Positions 1-6,530 of a stretch of 11,847 nucleotides of DNA are shown in pieces (position 1 is the first letter of the stretch; each line of letters begins with the position of its first letter). Source of the stretch: SVTX01 sp964567085 (GTDB lineage: Bacteria; Bacillota; Clostridia; Oscillospirales; CAG-272); contig CAZMKU010000052.1 of assembly GCA_964567085.1 (NCBI GenBank), positions 1 through 11,847 on the forward strand, given 5' to 3'. The notes below the pieces were generated by a model. It did no database searches. It saw only the letters and a program-made list of their open reading frames with translations, and was not told where the DNA came from. The position numbers and the translations under genes are program-made.

Positions 1-615
1 GCGAAGCTCCGTGCAACCATGAGAACAGAGCTTACAAAGCTTCATAACAGAGTTGGTACTACGTTTATCTACGTTACACACGACCAGGTAGAGGCTATGA
101 CAATGGCTACGAGAATCGTAGTTATGAAGGACGGTCTTATCCAGCAGGTTGATACACCTCAGCACCTCTACGATTGTCCTGTTAATATGTTCGTTGCGGG
201 CTTTATCGGCACACCTCAGATGAACTTCATCAACGGTACACTCGTAAAGAAGGAAGACGACGTTTATTTCGAATTTGAAAACAACGCTATCAAGGTTCCC
301 GCGGAAAAGGCAAACAATCCCGCGCTTGCTGAATACATCGGCAAGGAGGTCGTTGTCGGTATTCGTCCCGAGAACATTCACGACCAGCCCGCGCAGCTTT
401 CTGCTTACGAGGATAGCACCGTTGACGCGTACGTTGAGGTTACAGAGCTTATGGGCGCTGAAATTTACCTTTACCTTACGATTGGTGAGACAAATCTTAT
501 TGCTCGTGTATCTGCCCGCTCCACGTCAGTCGGAGGCGACACTATCAAGATCGCTCTCGAAACCTCGAGAATGCATATCTTCGATAAGGATACGGAAAAG
601 TGCATCGTTCACTGA
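1..615 (+). CDS. Sugar ABC transporter ATP-binding protein (MsmX/UgpC/MalK type), 3' part
   Basis: This is the C-terminal 204 residues of the cytoplasmic ATPase that powers a CUT1-type carbohydrate importer. The frame is open at the left edge and begins AKLRATMRTELTKLH, the stretch just after the Walker B/D-loop of this family, so about 165 residues are missing, including Walker A, Q-loop and signature. The H-loop (YVTHDQVEAM, His27 of the fragment) is present. The rest fits the C-terminal regulatory TOBE/OB domain: the GFIGTPQMNF segment, GIRPENIH, and an ending close to the family's HIFDK-TEK tail. The ATG at 19 is internal, not a start. In Firmicutes such an ATPase often serves several sugar permeases, so its substrate cannot be read from this fragment. 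An intrinsic terminator follows at once, making this the last gene of its unit. Family is certain; the exact paralogue is not. Confidence 0.95.
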   Translation, partial: AKLRATMRTELTKLHNRVGTTFIYVTHDQVEAMTMATRIVVMKDGLIQQVDTPQHLYDCPVNMFVAGFIGTPQMNFINGTLVKKEDDVYFEFENNAIKVPAEKANNPALAEYIGKEVVVGIRPENIHDQPAQLSAYEDSTVDAYVEVTELMGAEIYLYLTIGETNLIARVSARSTSVGGDTIKIALETSRMHIFDKDTEKCIVH

Positions 616-628
616 TTTGAAAATACAT

Positions 629-659
629 AAAGAAAAGCGAGCAGTGCTCGCTTTTCTTT
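629..659 (+). terminator. Intrinsic terminator after the ABC ATPase gene
   Basis: A perfect 14-bp stem (629-642 with 646-659) with an AGT loop. Its core is GCGAGC/GCTCGC, flanked by an A-rich left arm and a right arm that becomes a T tract running to about 662. It lies 14 nt after the stop codon. The symmetric A/T arms would also allow function on the other strand, but no minus-strand gene ends here. Confidence 0.93.
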
Positions 660-664
660 TTTAT

Positions 665-693
665 TCATAAACCCTTCGAGACAAACATATAAT
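665..693 (+). promoter_or_regulatory. Candidate sigma-E (mother-cell) promoter of spoIVA
   Basis: TCATAAA at 665-671, 14 nt, then CATATAAT at 686-693. This matches the sigma-E pattern known from Bacillus subtilis (-35 with an ATA core, about 14 nt, -10 close to CATACAAT), with one difference in the eight-base -10. spoIVA belongs to the sigma-E regulon in B. subtilis, so motif and gene agree. The element sits directly after the preceding terminator and gives a leader of about 30 nt. CATATAAT also contains TATAAT (688-693), so a sigma-A reading cannot be excluded from sequence, but nothing resembling TTGACA lies at the right distance. Confidence 0.7.
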
Positions 694-721
694 TTAGCGA
701 TAATAAGTTTTTGCAAGAAGC

Positions 722-728
722 AGGAGGG
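722..728 (+). promoter_or_regulatory. Shine-Dalgarno site that sets the spoIVA start
   Basis: AGGAGGG ends 3 nt before the ATG at 732. A TTG in the same frame at 711 lies upstream of this site and has no comparable ribosome binding site, so 732 is the start. Confidence 0.85.
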
Positions 729-731
729 TGT

Positions 732-2210
732 ATGGCAGAATATTCGATTTATAAGGACATATCGGAGCGCACGGGCGGGGATATTTATATTGGCGTAGTA
801 GGTCCCGTCCGCAGTGGAAAATCTACTTTTATCAAGCGGTTTATGGAATCCTTGGTGCTTCCCAATATCGAGGAGGGCTATTCGAAGGAAAGGGCGCGGG
901 ACGAGATGCCGCAGTCGGCGGCGGGCAAGACGGTCATGACGACCGAGCCGAAATTTATTCCCGACGAGGCAGTCAAGATCTCGGTCGACGGCGTTTCTTC
1001 TCTTAAAGTAAAAATGATTGATTGCGTGGGTTACATTATTCCCGAGGCGTTGGGCGCGATCGAAAACGGACAGGCGAGAATGGTCAGAACTCCGTGGAGC
1101 GAGGAGCCGATGCCTTTTGTTGAGGCGGCGGAAATGGGCACTCAAAAGGTAATACGCGAGCATTCCACTATCGGTATGCTCGTCACCACTGACGGATCGA
1201 TCGGTGATATCAAGCGCGAATCCTACGTTGAGGCAGAGGAGAGAATTGTCCGTGAGCTCAAGGAGCTCGGCAAGCCCTTTGCCGTGATACTCAATTCCGC
1301 AAATCCATCGAAGGAATCCGCGATTTCCCTGGCGTATGAGCTCGAGGAAAAATACAAGGTTCCCGTGGCTCTCGTGTCGTGTATGGATCTCGATTCGGAG
1401 GATATCCGTCATATACTCGAGCTTGTTCTTTTCGAATTTCCCGTAAATCAAATAAATATAAATATGCCCGAGTGGGTGTATTCGCTTGATGACGATCATA
1501 ACATAAAAACGTCGCTTATGTCGAGCATTGAAAAGTGCGTGTCGAGAATCAATAAGACAGGGGACATCAAGGACAGCTTTTACGATATAGGCGAGAATGA
1601 GTACATCAAGAATTGCAAAATTGAAAATATTGATCTTGGTAACGGCTCGGCAAATATATCGCTTGAAATGGCGGACGGACTTTATTGGACGGTGCTCAGT
1701 CAGCTGACGGGATTTGACGTATCAAGCGACGGTCAGCTTATAGGCCTGCTTCTGGAGCTTGCGGGTATGAAGGACAAATACGACAGAGTCGCAAGAGCTC
1801 TGGAGGACGCGGAGAGCGGCGGCTACGGAATCGTTATGCCTAATATTTCCGACCTTCGCTTGAACGAGCCCGAGATAGTCAAGCAGGCGGGCGGATACGG
1901 AGTTAAGCTCTCGGCGTCGGCGCAGTCCATTCATATGATCCGTGCGAATATCGAAACTGAAATAAGTCCTATGGTGGGGACGGAGCAGCAGTCCGAGGAT
2001 CTCGTTAAGTCCATGCTTAAGGAATTCGAGGCGGATCCTCTGAGCATCTGGCAATCCAATATGTTTGGTAAGACCCTGTATGAGCTTGTAAACGAGGGCC
2101 TTCGTACCAAGCTTGACCATATGCCCGATGCAAGCCGCAAGAAGCTTTCCGAAACTCTTGAGAGAATTATCAACGAGGGCAGCGGCGGTCTTATTTGTAT
2201 TATTCTTTAA
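732..2210 (+). CDS. spoIVA: Stage IV sporulation protein A (spore coat morphogenetic ATPase)
   Basis: SpoIVA is the ATP-hydrolysing protein that polymerises on the mother-cell face of the forespore membrane and forms the base on which the spore coat assembles; it is also needed for the cortex. The start at 732 gives 492 residues, the length of the B. subtilis protein. Walker A is GPVRSGKST (residues 24-32, Lys30). The Walker B-like KMIDCVG puts Asp97 where B. subtilis has its Walker B Asp, and Thr70/Thr71 (VMTTEP) match the sensor threonines. The order is an N-terminal TRAFAC-like GTPase-fold ATPase domain (to about 240), a middle domain, and a C-terminal domain ending GGLICIIL, the conserved membrane-targeting tail. 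It is a single-gene unit between two terminators, with a likely sigma-E promoter. All key residues are intact, so the organism probably sporulates. Confidence 0.98.
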   Translation: MAEYSIYKDISERTGGDIYIGVVGPVRSGKSTFIKRFMESLVLPNIEEGYSKERARDEMPQSAAGKTVMTTEPKFIPDEAVKISVDGVSSLKVKMIDCVGYIIPEALGAIENGQARMVRTPWSEEPMPFVEAAEMGTQKVIREHSTIGMLVTTDGSIGDIKRESYVEAEERIVRELKELGKPFAVILNSANPSKESAISLAYELEEKYKVPVALVSCMDLDSEDIRHILELVLFEFPVNQININMPEWVYSLDDDHNIKTSLMSSIEKCVSRINKTGDIKDSFYDIGENEYIKNCKIENIDLGNGSANISLEMADGLYWTVLSQLTGFDVSSDGQLIGLLLELAGMKDKYDRVARALEDAESGGYGIVMPNISDLRLNEPEIVKQAGGYGVKLSASAQSIHMIRANIETEISPMVGTEQQSEDLVKSMLKEFEADPLSIWQSNMFGKTLYELVNEGLRTKLDHMPDASRKKLSETLERIINEGSGGLICIIL

Positions 2211-2226
2211 AAAGCAGCAAAAAGGG

Positions 2227-2254
2227 AAACAACCCGACTTTCGTCGGGTTGTTT
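2227..2254 (+). terminator. Intrinsic terminator between convergent spoIVA and murA (probably bidirectional)
   Basis: A 12-bp stem (2227-2238 with 2243-2254; core CAACCCGAC/GTCGGGTTG) with a TTTC loop. On the plus strand it runs into T6 at 2252-2257 and ends spoIVA. On the minus strand the stem is followed by TTT, CCC and TTTTT, so it could also end murA, whose stop lies about 60 nt away. No other hairpin with a T tract is seen between 2255 and 2314. Confidence 0.92.
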
Positions 2255-2314
2255 TTTCAAGGAGATAAATATTGACAAGTCGAAAAGACTTTAAGGAGTA
2301 TTCAAATTAACGTA

Positions 2315-3604
2315 TTAAACCGTAGCTGCCTTTGCTTCTTCCTCGTATTCGTAAATCTTTCTGATGTTTGCGCCGAGGGAAGCGAACTTTTCCGTGATGT
2401 TGTAGTAGCCGCGTTCGATCTTGTCGATTCCGTAGAGCTCGGATTCGCCTTCAGCTGCGAGAGCTGCGATGCACATCGCTGCGCCTGCTCTGAGGTCGTG
2501 GCAAACGAGGGGAGCGCCGCAGAGGGGAGTGCCGCCTCTGATGATAGCGCGGTTGCCGGAAACCTTTACATCTGCGCCCATTCTTGTAAGCTCATCCATA
2601 TACTGAAATCTGTTGTCGAAAATCGTTTCGTGAATATCGCTCGTGCCGTTTGCAAAGCAGAGCATAGTGGAGAATTGGGGCTGCATATCCGTAGCAAAGC
2701 CGGGATAAGCCTGGGTCGTGATGGAAACGGGCTTGAGATTGCCTGTGGATTCAACGATTACGAAATCGTCGCCCTCGGTAACCGTAACGCCTGCTTCCTT
2801 GAGCTTTGCGGAGATAGCGTCGAGGTGACGGGGAATAACGTTCTTTATAGTGATCTTACCGCCCGTTGCGCCAACCGCTGTCATGAACGTACCCGCTTCG
2901 ATCATATCGGGAATGATGAAGTGACGGCAGCCGTGAAGCTCCTTGACGCCCTTAACCTTGATAACGGACGTGCCTGCGCCGTAAATGTTAGCGCCGCATG
3001 CATTGAGGAATACGCAAAGGTCAACGATGTGAGGCTCGCGAGCCGCGTTGTCGATAATTGTCGTGCCTTCCGCCATAACGGAGGCGAGAATTGTGTTAAC
3101 TGTAGCTCCCACGGATACCTTGCCAAAGAATACCGTGTTGCCTTCGAGCTTATCTTCAGCTTCTACCTCAATTCGACCGTTCTTGTGTGTGCAGTGCGCG
3201 CCGAGGGATTCGAACGCGTGCATATGGAGGTCGAGAGGGCGGGGACCGATGCTGCAGCCGCCGGGGGAGTAAACGCTCGCCTTGCCGAAGCGACCGAGCT
3301 CAGCGCCGAGTATGTAAGAAGAACCGCGAAGCTTGCAAGCAAGCTCGTTGGGGGATGAACAGGGAATAATGTTTGCGCAGTTGATGGACACGGAGTTTTT
3401 CGCGAGCATCTTCACCTCTGCTCCCATTGCCTTGAGAATGTCAAGGAGGATCATAATGTCGCTTACAGGAGGAATGTTATCGATGATGCAGGTTTCCTTG
3501 TTGAGAATACAAGCACAAATAACGGGAAGGGCAGCATTCTTTGCGCCGCTGACGGATACGCTACCGTAAAGGGGTGTGCCGCCTCTGATAATGATCTTTT
3601 CCAT
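2315..3604 (-). CDS. murA: UDP-N-acetylglucosamine 1-carboxyvinyltransferase (MurA)
   Basis: MurA transfers enolpyruvate from PEP to UDP-GlcNAc, the first committed step of peptidoglycan synthesis, in the cytoplasm. The protein starts MEKIIIRGG and has 429 residues, normal for the family, in the two-lobed EPSP-synthase fold. Visible active-site elements are Lys22-Asn23 (SGAKNAALP), Arg93 in KLRGS, the PEP-binding loop Cys in PGGCSIGPRP (Cys117, the fosfomycin target position) and Asp306 in GFATDMQ. DLRAGAA near the C-terminus carries the conserved Arg. Cys rather than Asp in the loop predicts fosfomycin sensitivity at the target level. An ATG 12 nt upstream (3614-3616) overlaps the Shine-Dalgarno GGAGGT and would add only MEVL, so 3604 is preferred. 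It is monocistronic and convergent with spoIVA. Many Firmicutes have two MurA paralogues, and which one this is cannot be told here. Confidence 0.97.
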   Translation of the reverse strand: MEKIIIRGGTPLYGSVSVSGAKNAALPVICACILNKETCIIDNIPPVSDIMILLDILKAMGAEVKMLAKNSVSINCANIIPCSSPNELACKLRGSSYILGAELGRFGKASVYSPGGCSIGPRPLDLHMHAFESLGAHCTHKNGRIEVEAEDKLEGNTVFFGKVSVGATVNTILASVMAEGTTIIDNAAREPHIVDLCVFLNACGANIYGAGTSVIKVKGVKELHGCRHFIIPDMIEAGTFMTAVGATGGKITIKNVIPRHLDAISAKLKEAGVTVTEGDDFVIVESTGNLKPVSITTQAYPGFATDMQPQFSTMLCFANGTSDIHETIFDNRFQYMDELTRMGADVKVSGNRAIIRGGTPLCGAPLVCHDLRAGAAMCIAALAAEGESELYGIDKIERGYYNITEKFASLGANIRKIYEYEEEAKAATV

Positions 3605-3608
3605 AAGT

Positions 3609-3614
3609 ACCTCC
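3609..3614 (-). promoter_or_regulatory. Shine-Dalgarno site of murA
   Basis: Minus-strand GGAGGT, 4 nt before the ATG at 3604. It overlaps an upstream in-frame ATG (3614-3616), which argues that this ATG is not the start. Confidence 0.85.
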
Positions 3615-3617
3615 ATT

Positions 3618-3639
3618 CCGTCCTGTGTGCTCGGGACGG
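3618..3639 (-). other. Leader hairpin just upstream of the murA ribosome binding site
   Basis: A perfect 6-bp GC-rich stem (CCGTCC at 3618-3623 with GGACGG at 3634-3639) with a 10-nt loop, 3 nt before the GGAGGT site on the murA mRNA. It has no following T tract, so it is not a terminator. A role in translation or mRNA stability is possible but unproven; no known riboswitch was recognised. Confidence 0.4.
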
Positions 3640-3713
3640 CTTATCTATGTAAAAAAGTTAATGTCGAAATTTGTGAAATTATGTGTTTTTTCTCTGCCGT
3701 GTCGACTGTATCT

Positions 3714-3742
3714 ATTATACCATATATAATAAAGAAAGTAAA
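3714..3742 (-). promoter_or_regulatory. Sigma-A promoter of murA (extended -10)
   Basis: On the minus strand: TTTACT (-35, 3742-3737), a 17-nt spacer ending TGG, and a perfect TATAAT (3719-3714). TGG just before TATAAT is an extended -10. Transcription would start near 3707 and give a leader of about 100 nt. Confidence 0.82.
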
Positions 3743-4107
3743 TATATTTTTACCCAAATTAACAATTTATTTACAATATTTTACAGTGAATTATGTAATA
3801 TTTTGACGAATGTGTCGTAGTGATAATTTTAACACTTTTGTTCCAAATAAGTAAAAAATACCCCAAATTGTGAATAAAGGGCTAATAAAACATATAATTG
3901 TGAATAAAAAGCCAATAAAATAAGAACGAGAGCAAACATAAAATGTCGTTGTATCATTTAATCGAGTGGTACGACAATATTTTATGTAAAAAAACGCCCG
4001 AAAATTACATTCCGACCATCAAAAAATTTTGTGAGATTTTGTCGAAGATCGGGAGCAAAAAAGCTCCTCACAATACAGTATATTCAGACGACTTTGCTTT
4101 TGACATT
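3743..4107. other. AT-rich stretch without a convincing gene
   Basis: This lies between the murA promoter and the terminator of the DUF3810 operon and is much more AT-rich than the flanking genes. It holds a two-copy direct repeat (3866-3920). A plus-strand frame opens at ATG 3943 (MSLYHLIEWYDNILCKKTPE...), but it has only a weak GAGAGC before it, runs through the terminator and continues antisense to the 3' end of the DUF3810 gene to 4278. I do not recognise the encoded sequence and do not call it a gene. A short hairpin (GGAGC/GCTCC, 4052-4067, A6 loop) is also present. No RNA family was recognised. Confidence 0.5.
3866..3920 (+). repeat. Two-copy 30-nt-period direct repeat
   Basis: Copies at 3866-3890 and 3896-3920 match at 22 of 25 positions. 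Both begin AATTGTGAATAAA and end AATAAAA, with differences only at positions 14, 15 and 18. The 30-nt period is close to three helical turns, which would put both copies on the same face of DNA. It sits in the AT-rich gap about 20 nt before the ATG at 3943. It could be a tandem protein-binding site or a small duplication in low-complexity DNA. Confidence 0.6.
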
Positions 4108-4112
4108 AAAAA

Positions 4113-4143
4113 ATCCCCTTGGCGAATTTCTCGTCAAGGGGAT
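4113..4143 (-). terminator. Intrinsic terminator of the pseudouridine synthase-DUF3810 operon
   Basis: On the minus strand a 9-bp stem (ATCCCCTTG, 4143-4135, with CAAGGGGAT, 4121-4113) continues, after one A-C mismatch, into a 3-bp CGA/TCG stem and a short loop, and is followed by a T6 tract (complement of 4113-4108). It starts 6 nt past the DUF3810 stop codon. The plus strand has no T tract after the stem. Confidence 0.92.
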
Positions 4144-4149
4144 GCGTAT

Positions 4150-5388
4150 TCATTCTATTTTGTCTTGGTTTTTGAGATAGGCTACCGTCAGATCGACTAC
4201 CATACCGTAGCTCACGCGGCCTTCCGTTCCTTGAGACTTGAGATAGGTATCGTTGACTGCGCCCGAGACCTTGCTTGATACCGAGTGCGCGTACTGTTGG
4301 AAGAATTTATTGTACGCGACCTGCTCGGCGCGTATCTTGTAGTTAAGATTTGCCGCAGCCTTCGTGTAAAGAGCTCTGTCTGCCGAGTAAAGCGCGTTCG
4401 CCACGTATTCGTACATATTTACGTAAGCCGAATATCTTATATAAGCGTCGTCGGAATTGATGCATACGAGGAAGGCTATCATATTCGCCTCGTTTTCGCG
4501 CGCGATTCCGCGTTGATGAGCAAGCTCGTGGGCCGCCGTGTAAGGAATGGTGTAATCGGGAAAATCAACATTGAGGTTTGCCTCGCCCGTGAAGAACGAG
4601 TAAACGCCGGTAATATGCATATATGACATCACCTTTGAAAACATAACGGGCTTGAGACGGCTGTCAAAGCTTTCGATAATATCGTACTTTTCCGAGAATT
4701 TACCGTAGGCGTTGAGCAAGAGATCGTTCATTTCGTCAAAGCCGTATGGCATAACCGAGAAGCTGTCGGTATCGAATTTGACGCTTTCCAATTCCTTATT
4801 CGCCATATCCGAGAGATATATCGCGGTATTATAGAGATCGGCAGCGCTGACGTCATTTATCTCGATATTGAGCTTTTTGTCAAGCGTGTCGGTTCTGTAG
4901 CCAGGGCCGAGCGTCAGGCAAAAGCTTGAAATAAATATCGAGAACACGGAGAGGATATTTACAATCGCCACACCCGTGGTTTTCCATGAGCGGCAACGCT
5001 TTTTCGCGACGTAGACCGCTATGCATATAAGAATAAGCGGAGATAATATCAATATACCCTCGGCGAGTGAAAACGGAAGAATTCCCGTGATCTTTGCCAG
5101 GATAAATCGGAACACCGAGGCAATATATCGGTTGAAGAAGTTCGCAAAGTCAGAGCTTATTACCGTCAAAAGATATATAAGTCCGCACACGGCGGCGATG
5201 ATATATCCCGCGATAGCGATCCGCGAGACTCTTTCGTATTTTGGGGGGATCGGCGCCCAGAGCTTTTTCTCCTCGCCGTCAAGAGCTAAATATTCGTCGG
5301 CGTCAATTACGTCTCGGTCGGGCTCATTCCGCTTTGGCTTTGAGCCTTTCTTGAAAAACGAAAACAGCCTTTTGTTTTTATTTTCCAT
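4150..5388 (-). CDS. DUF3810 membrane-anchored zinc metallopeptidase (predicted)
   Basis: 412 residues. The N-terminus (1-52) is charged and likely cytoplasmic. Three hydrophobic segments follow at about 56-77, 108-128 and 137-160, and a large C-terminal domain (from about 165) then probably faces outside. It contains HELAHQRGIAREN (His287, Glu288, His291), an HExxH zinc motif with Glu298 or Glu300 as likely third ligand in the RENEAN segment. This His-Glu-Leu-Ala-His-Gln-Arg-Gly plus Glu-Ala-Asn signature marks the DUF3810 family of gluzincin-like proteins. Substrate and role are unknown to me. It is the second gene of a two-gene operon: its ATG is 9 nt after the upstream stop and its GAGGAAAG site overlaps that stop, which suggests coupled translation. 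Family assignment is firm; protease activity is inferred from the motif. Confidence 0.9.
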   Translation of the reverse strand: MENKNKRLFSFFKKGSKPKRNEPDRDVIDADEYLALDGEEKKLWAPIPPKYERVSRIAIAGYIIAAVCGLIYLLTVISSDFANFFNRYIASVFRFILAKITGILPFSLAEGILILSPLILICIAVYVAKKRCRSWKTTGVAIVNILSVFSIFISSFCLTLGPGYRTDTLDKKLNIEINDVSAADLYNTAIYLSDMANKELESVKFDTDSFSVMPYGFDEMNDLLLNAYGKFSEKYDIIESFDSRLKPVMFSKVMSYMHITGVYSFFTGEANLNVDFPDYTIPYTAAHELAHQRGIARENEANMIAFLVCINSDDAYIRYSAYVNMYEYVANALYSADRALYTKAAANLNYKIRAEQVAYNKFFQQYAHSVSSKVSGAVNDTYLKSQGTEGRVSYGMVVDLTVAYLKNQDKIE

Positions 5389-5397
5389 AAGCTTTCC

Positions 5398-6369
5398 TCA
5401 TAATGTAAGGTTTGATAAATTGTCCTTGAAATTCCATTTGCTCATAATATCAAGGAGGTCCTCGCCCGTTCTTGCTTTTACGTAATCTATAATGTCACGA
5501 GGGGGCTCGGCATATAAAAGCATATACCTTTCCGAAAATGGAGCCTTGAGATAGAGCGCGGTCGCATGGAGCAGGTGGCGGTCGTCCTCATTTATATTCT
5601 TCCCGTACAGACCGTCGTTTATAATTGGATGACCGATGGACGAAAAATGCACGCGAAGCTGATGCGTTCTCCCTGTGACGGGCGAGGCGTCGGCTATGCT
5701 TATCCCGTTGCCCGAGTAGAGAATCCTATACAGTGTTTTAGCGGGTAGCGCGTCGGGGTCGCCCGAGACCGTACGGGTGATAATGCTATCCGAGGTTCTT
5801 TTAATCGGCTTGTTTATCTCAAAAACCTGACCGCGCGGCAAATCCATCTCGCCGTCGAGGACTGCAATATAGTGCTTCGTGATCCTGTCTGCCTGCGCCT
5901 CACCGAAATAAAACGATGCGACCGCTCGGCTTTTTGATAATACCACGATCCCCGAGGTGTTAGCGTCGAGCCTGCCGAGAGGGCGGAAAACGAAGGGAAG
6001 CCCGCGTTCTCGGTATATATAGGCGACCGCGTTTCCGAGCGTGTCCGAAAAATGCTTGTGCGAGGGGTGCGTCGGCATAAAGGGCGGCTTGTTTATCGCC
6101 ATTATATGCTCGTCCTCGTAAACGATCTCTACGGGAATTTTGGTGGGTATCACGTTCTCGCTTGTATTTTCCTCGCAGTCCTGTATTTTTATAGAGAGAA
6201 TATCGCCCTCACACAGAATACGTCTTACCGTAACGTGAGAATTATTTACGGTTATTCCCATCGGAGTCCTTTTGAGCTGGGATACGGCGCCCGAGGATAT
6301 TTTCACTACGGAGCGCAGATACGTAAGCACGCTCTTGCCGCTGTGCTCGTAAGATACAACGAAATCCAT
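5398..6369 (-). CDS. RluA-family RNA pseudouridine synthase
   Basis: This enzyme isomerises specific uridines of rRNA or tRNA to pseudouridine. It has 323 residues, normal for RluA/RluD types. An N-terminal S4-like RNA-binding region (about 1-65: VVKISSGAVSQLKR, then ITVNNSHVTV and LCEGDILSI) precedes the catalytic domain, which opens with VYEDEHIMAINKP. The catalytic motif is GRLDANTSG with the nucleophile at Asp135; the more usual HRLD has Gly for His here. TGRTHQLRVH (232-241) and GHPIINDGLYG are typical later motifs. Which RNA position it modifies cannot be told from sequence. AAGGAG sits 8 nt before the ATG. It is the first gene of the operon with the DUF3810 peptidase; no functional link between the two is known to me. 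Confidence 0.95.
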   Translation of the reverse strand: MDFVVSYEHSGKSVLTYLRSVVKISSGAVSQLKRTPMGITVNNSHVTVRRILCEGDILSIKIQDCEENTSENVIPTKIPVEIVYEDEHIMAINKPPFMPTHPSHKHFSDTLGNAVAYIYRERGLPFVFRPLGRLDANTSGIVVLSKSRAVASFYFGEAQADRITKHYIAVLDGEMDLPRGQVFEINKPIKRTSDSIITRTVSGDPDALPAKTLYRILYSGNGISIADASPVTGRTHQLRVHFSSIGHPIINDGLYGKNINEDDRHLLHATALYLKAPFSERYMLLYAEPPRDIIDYVKARTGEDLLDIMSKWNFKDNLSNLTL

Positions 6370-6404
6370 AAAAATTCTCCTTTCGGTAAAATTTACATAA
6401 ACAT

Positions 6405-6433
6405 ATTATACCACTAAATTTGTCGTCTATTGA
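6405..6433 (-). promoter_or_regulatory. Promoter of the pseudouridine synthase-DUF3810 operon
   Basis: Minus strand: perfect TATAAT (6410-6405) preceded by TGG (extended -10), with a 17-nt spacer to TCAATA (6433-6428), a weak -35 with three of six matches. The extended -10 would compensate, as at murA. The start point would be about 30 nt upstream of the ATG at 6369. Confidence 0.7.
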
Positions 6434-6466
6434 GAATTTTCTGTTAATTATATTTAAGTTTTTCTG

Positions 6467-6495
6467 TTATAAATGGATTTTTATCAAAGTATAAT
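6467..6495 (+). promoter_or_regulatory. Possible promoter of the SLH-protein gene
   Basis: TATAAT at 6490-6495 with TTATAA (weak -35, three of six matches) 17 nt upstream, in the AT-rich divergent region 6370-6530. It would give a leader of about 30 nt. The -10 is perfect, but the region is so AT-rich that a chance match is possible. Confidence 0.5.
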
Positions 6496-6530
6496 GAAGC
6501 AAAGCCATAATTTTTGTTTTTGGAGGGAGT

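Noticed and set aside
711..731. In-frame TTG as an earlier spoIVA start
   Set aside because: The AGGAGGG site lies downstream of it, just before ATG 732; 732 gives the known family N-terminus and length.
609..1499. Long minus-strand open frame opposite the first half of spoIVA
   Set aside because: It is antisense to an unmistakable gene, starts in no recognisable translation context, and its Arg/His/Leu-rich product looks like a reverse reading of spoIVA codons.
2272..2277. TTGACA in the spoIVA-murA gap as a plus-strand promoter
   Set aside because: No -10-like hexamer follows at 16-18 nt, and a transcript from here would run antisense to murA with no gene to serve.
2498..3358. 286-codon plus-strand open frame opposite murA
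   Set aside because: Fully antisense to an intact MurA, with no ribosome binding site or promoter; its composition (Ala, Val, Glu, Arg) follows from reading murA codons backwards.
3614..3616. Upstream in-frame ATG of murA
   Set aside because: It overlaps the Shine-Dalgarno site that serves ATG 3604, and the extra MEVL is not part of the family N-terminus.
3866..3920. CRISPR repeat pair
   Set aside because: Only two imperfect AT-rich copies with a 5-nt separation and no cas gene; this is not CRISPR architecture.
4029..4073. Possible structured RNA (TTGTGA/TCACAA outer stem, GGAGC/GCTCC inner stem)
   Set aside because: The two stems are separated by a 17-nt one-sided bulge and no promoter or known RNA family fits; in AT-rich DNA such pairings arise easily.
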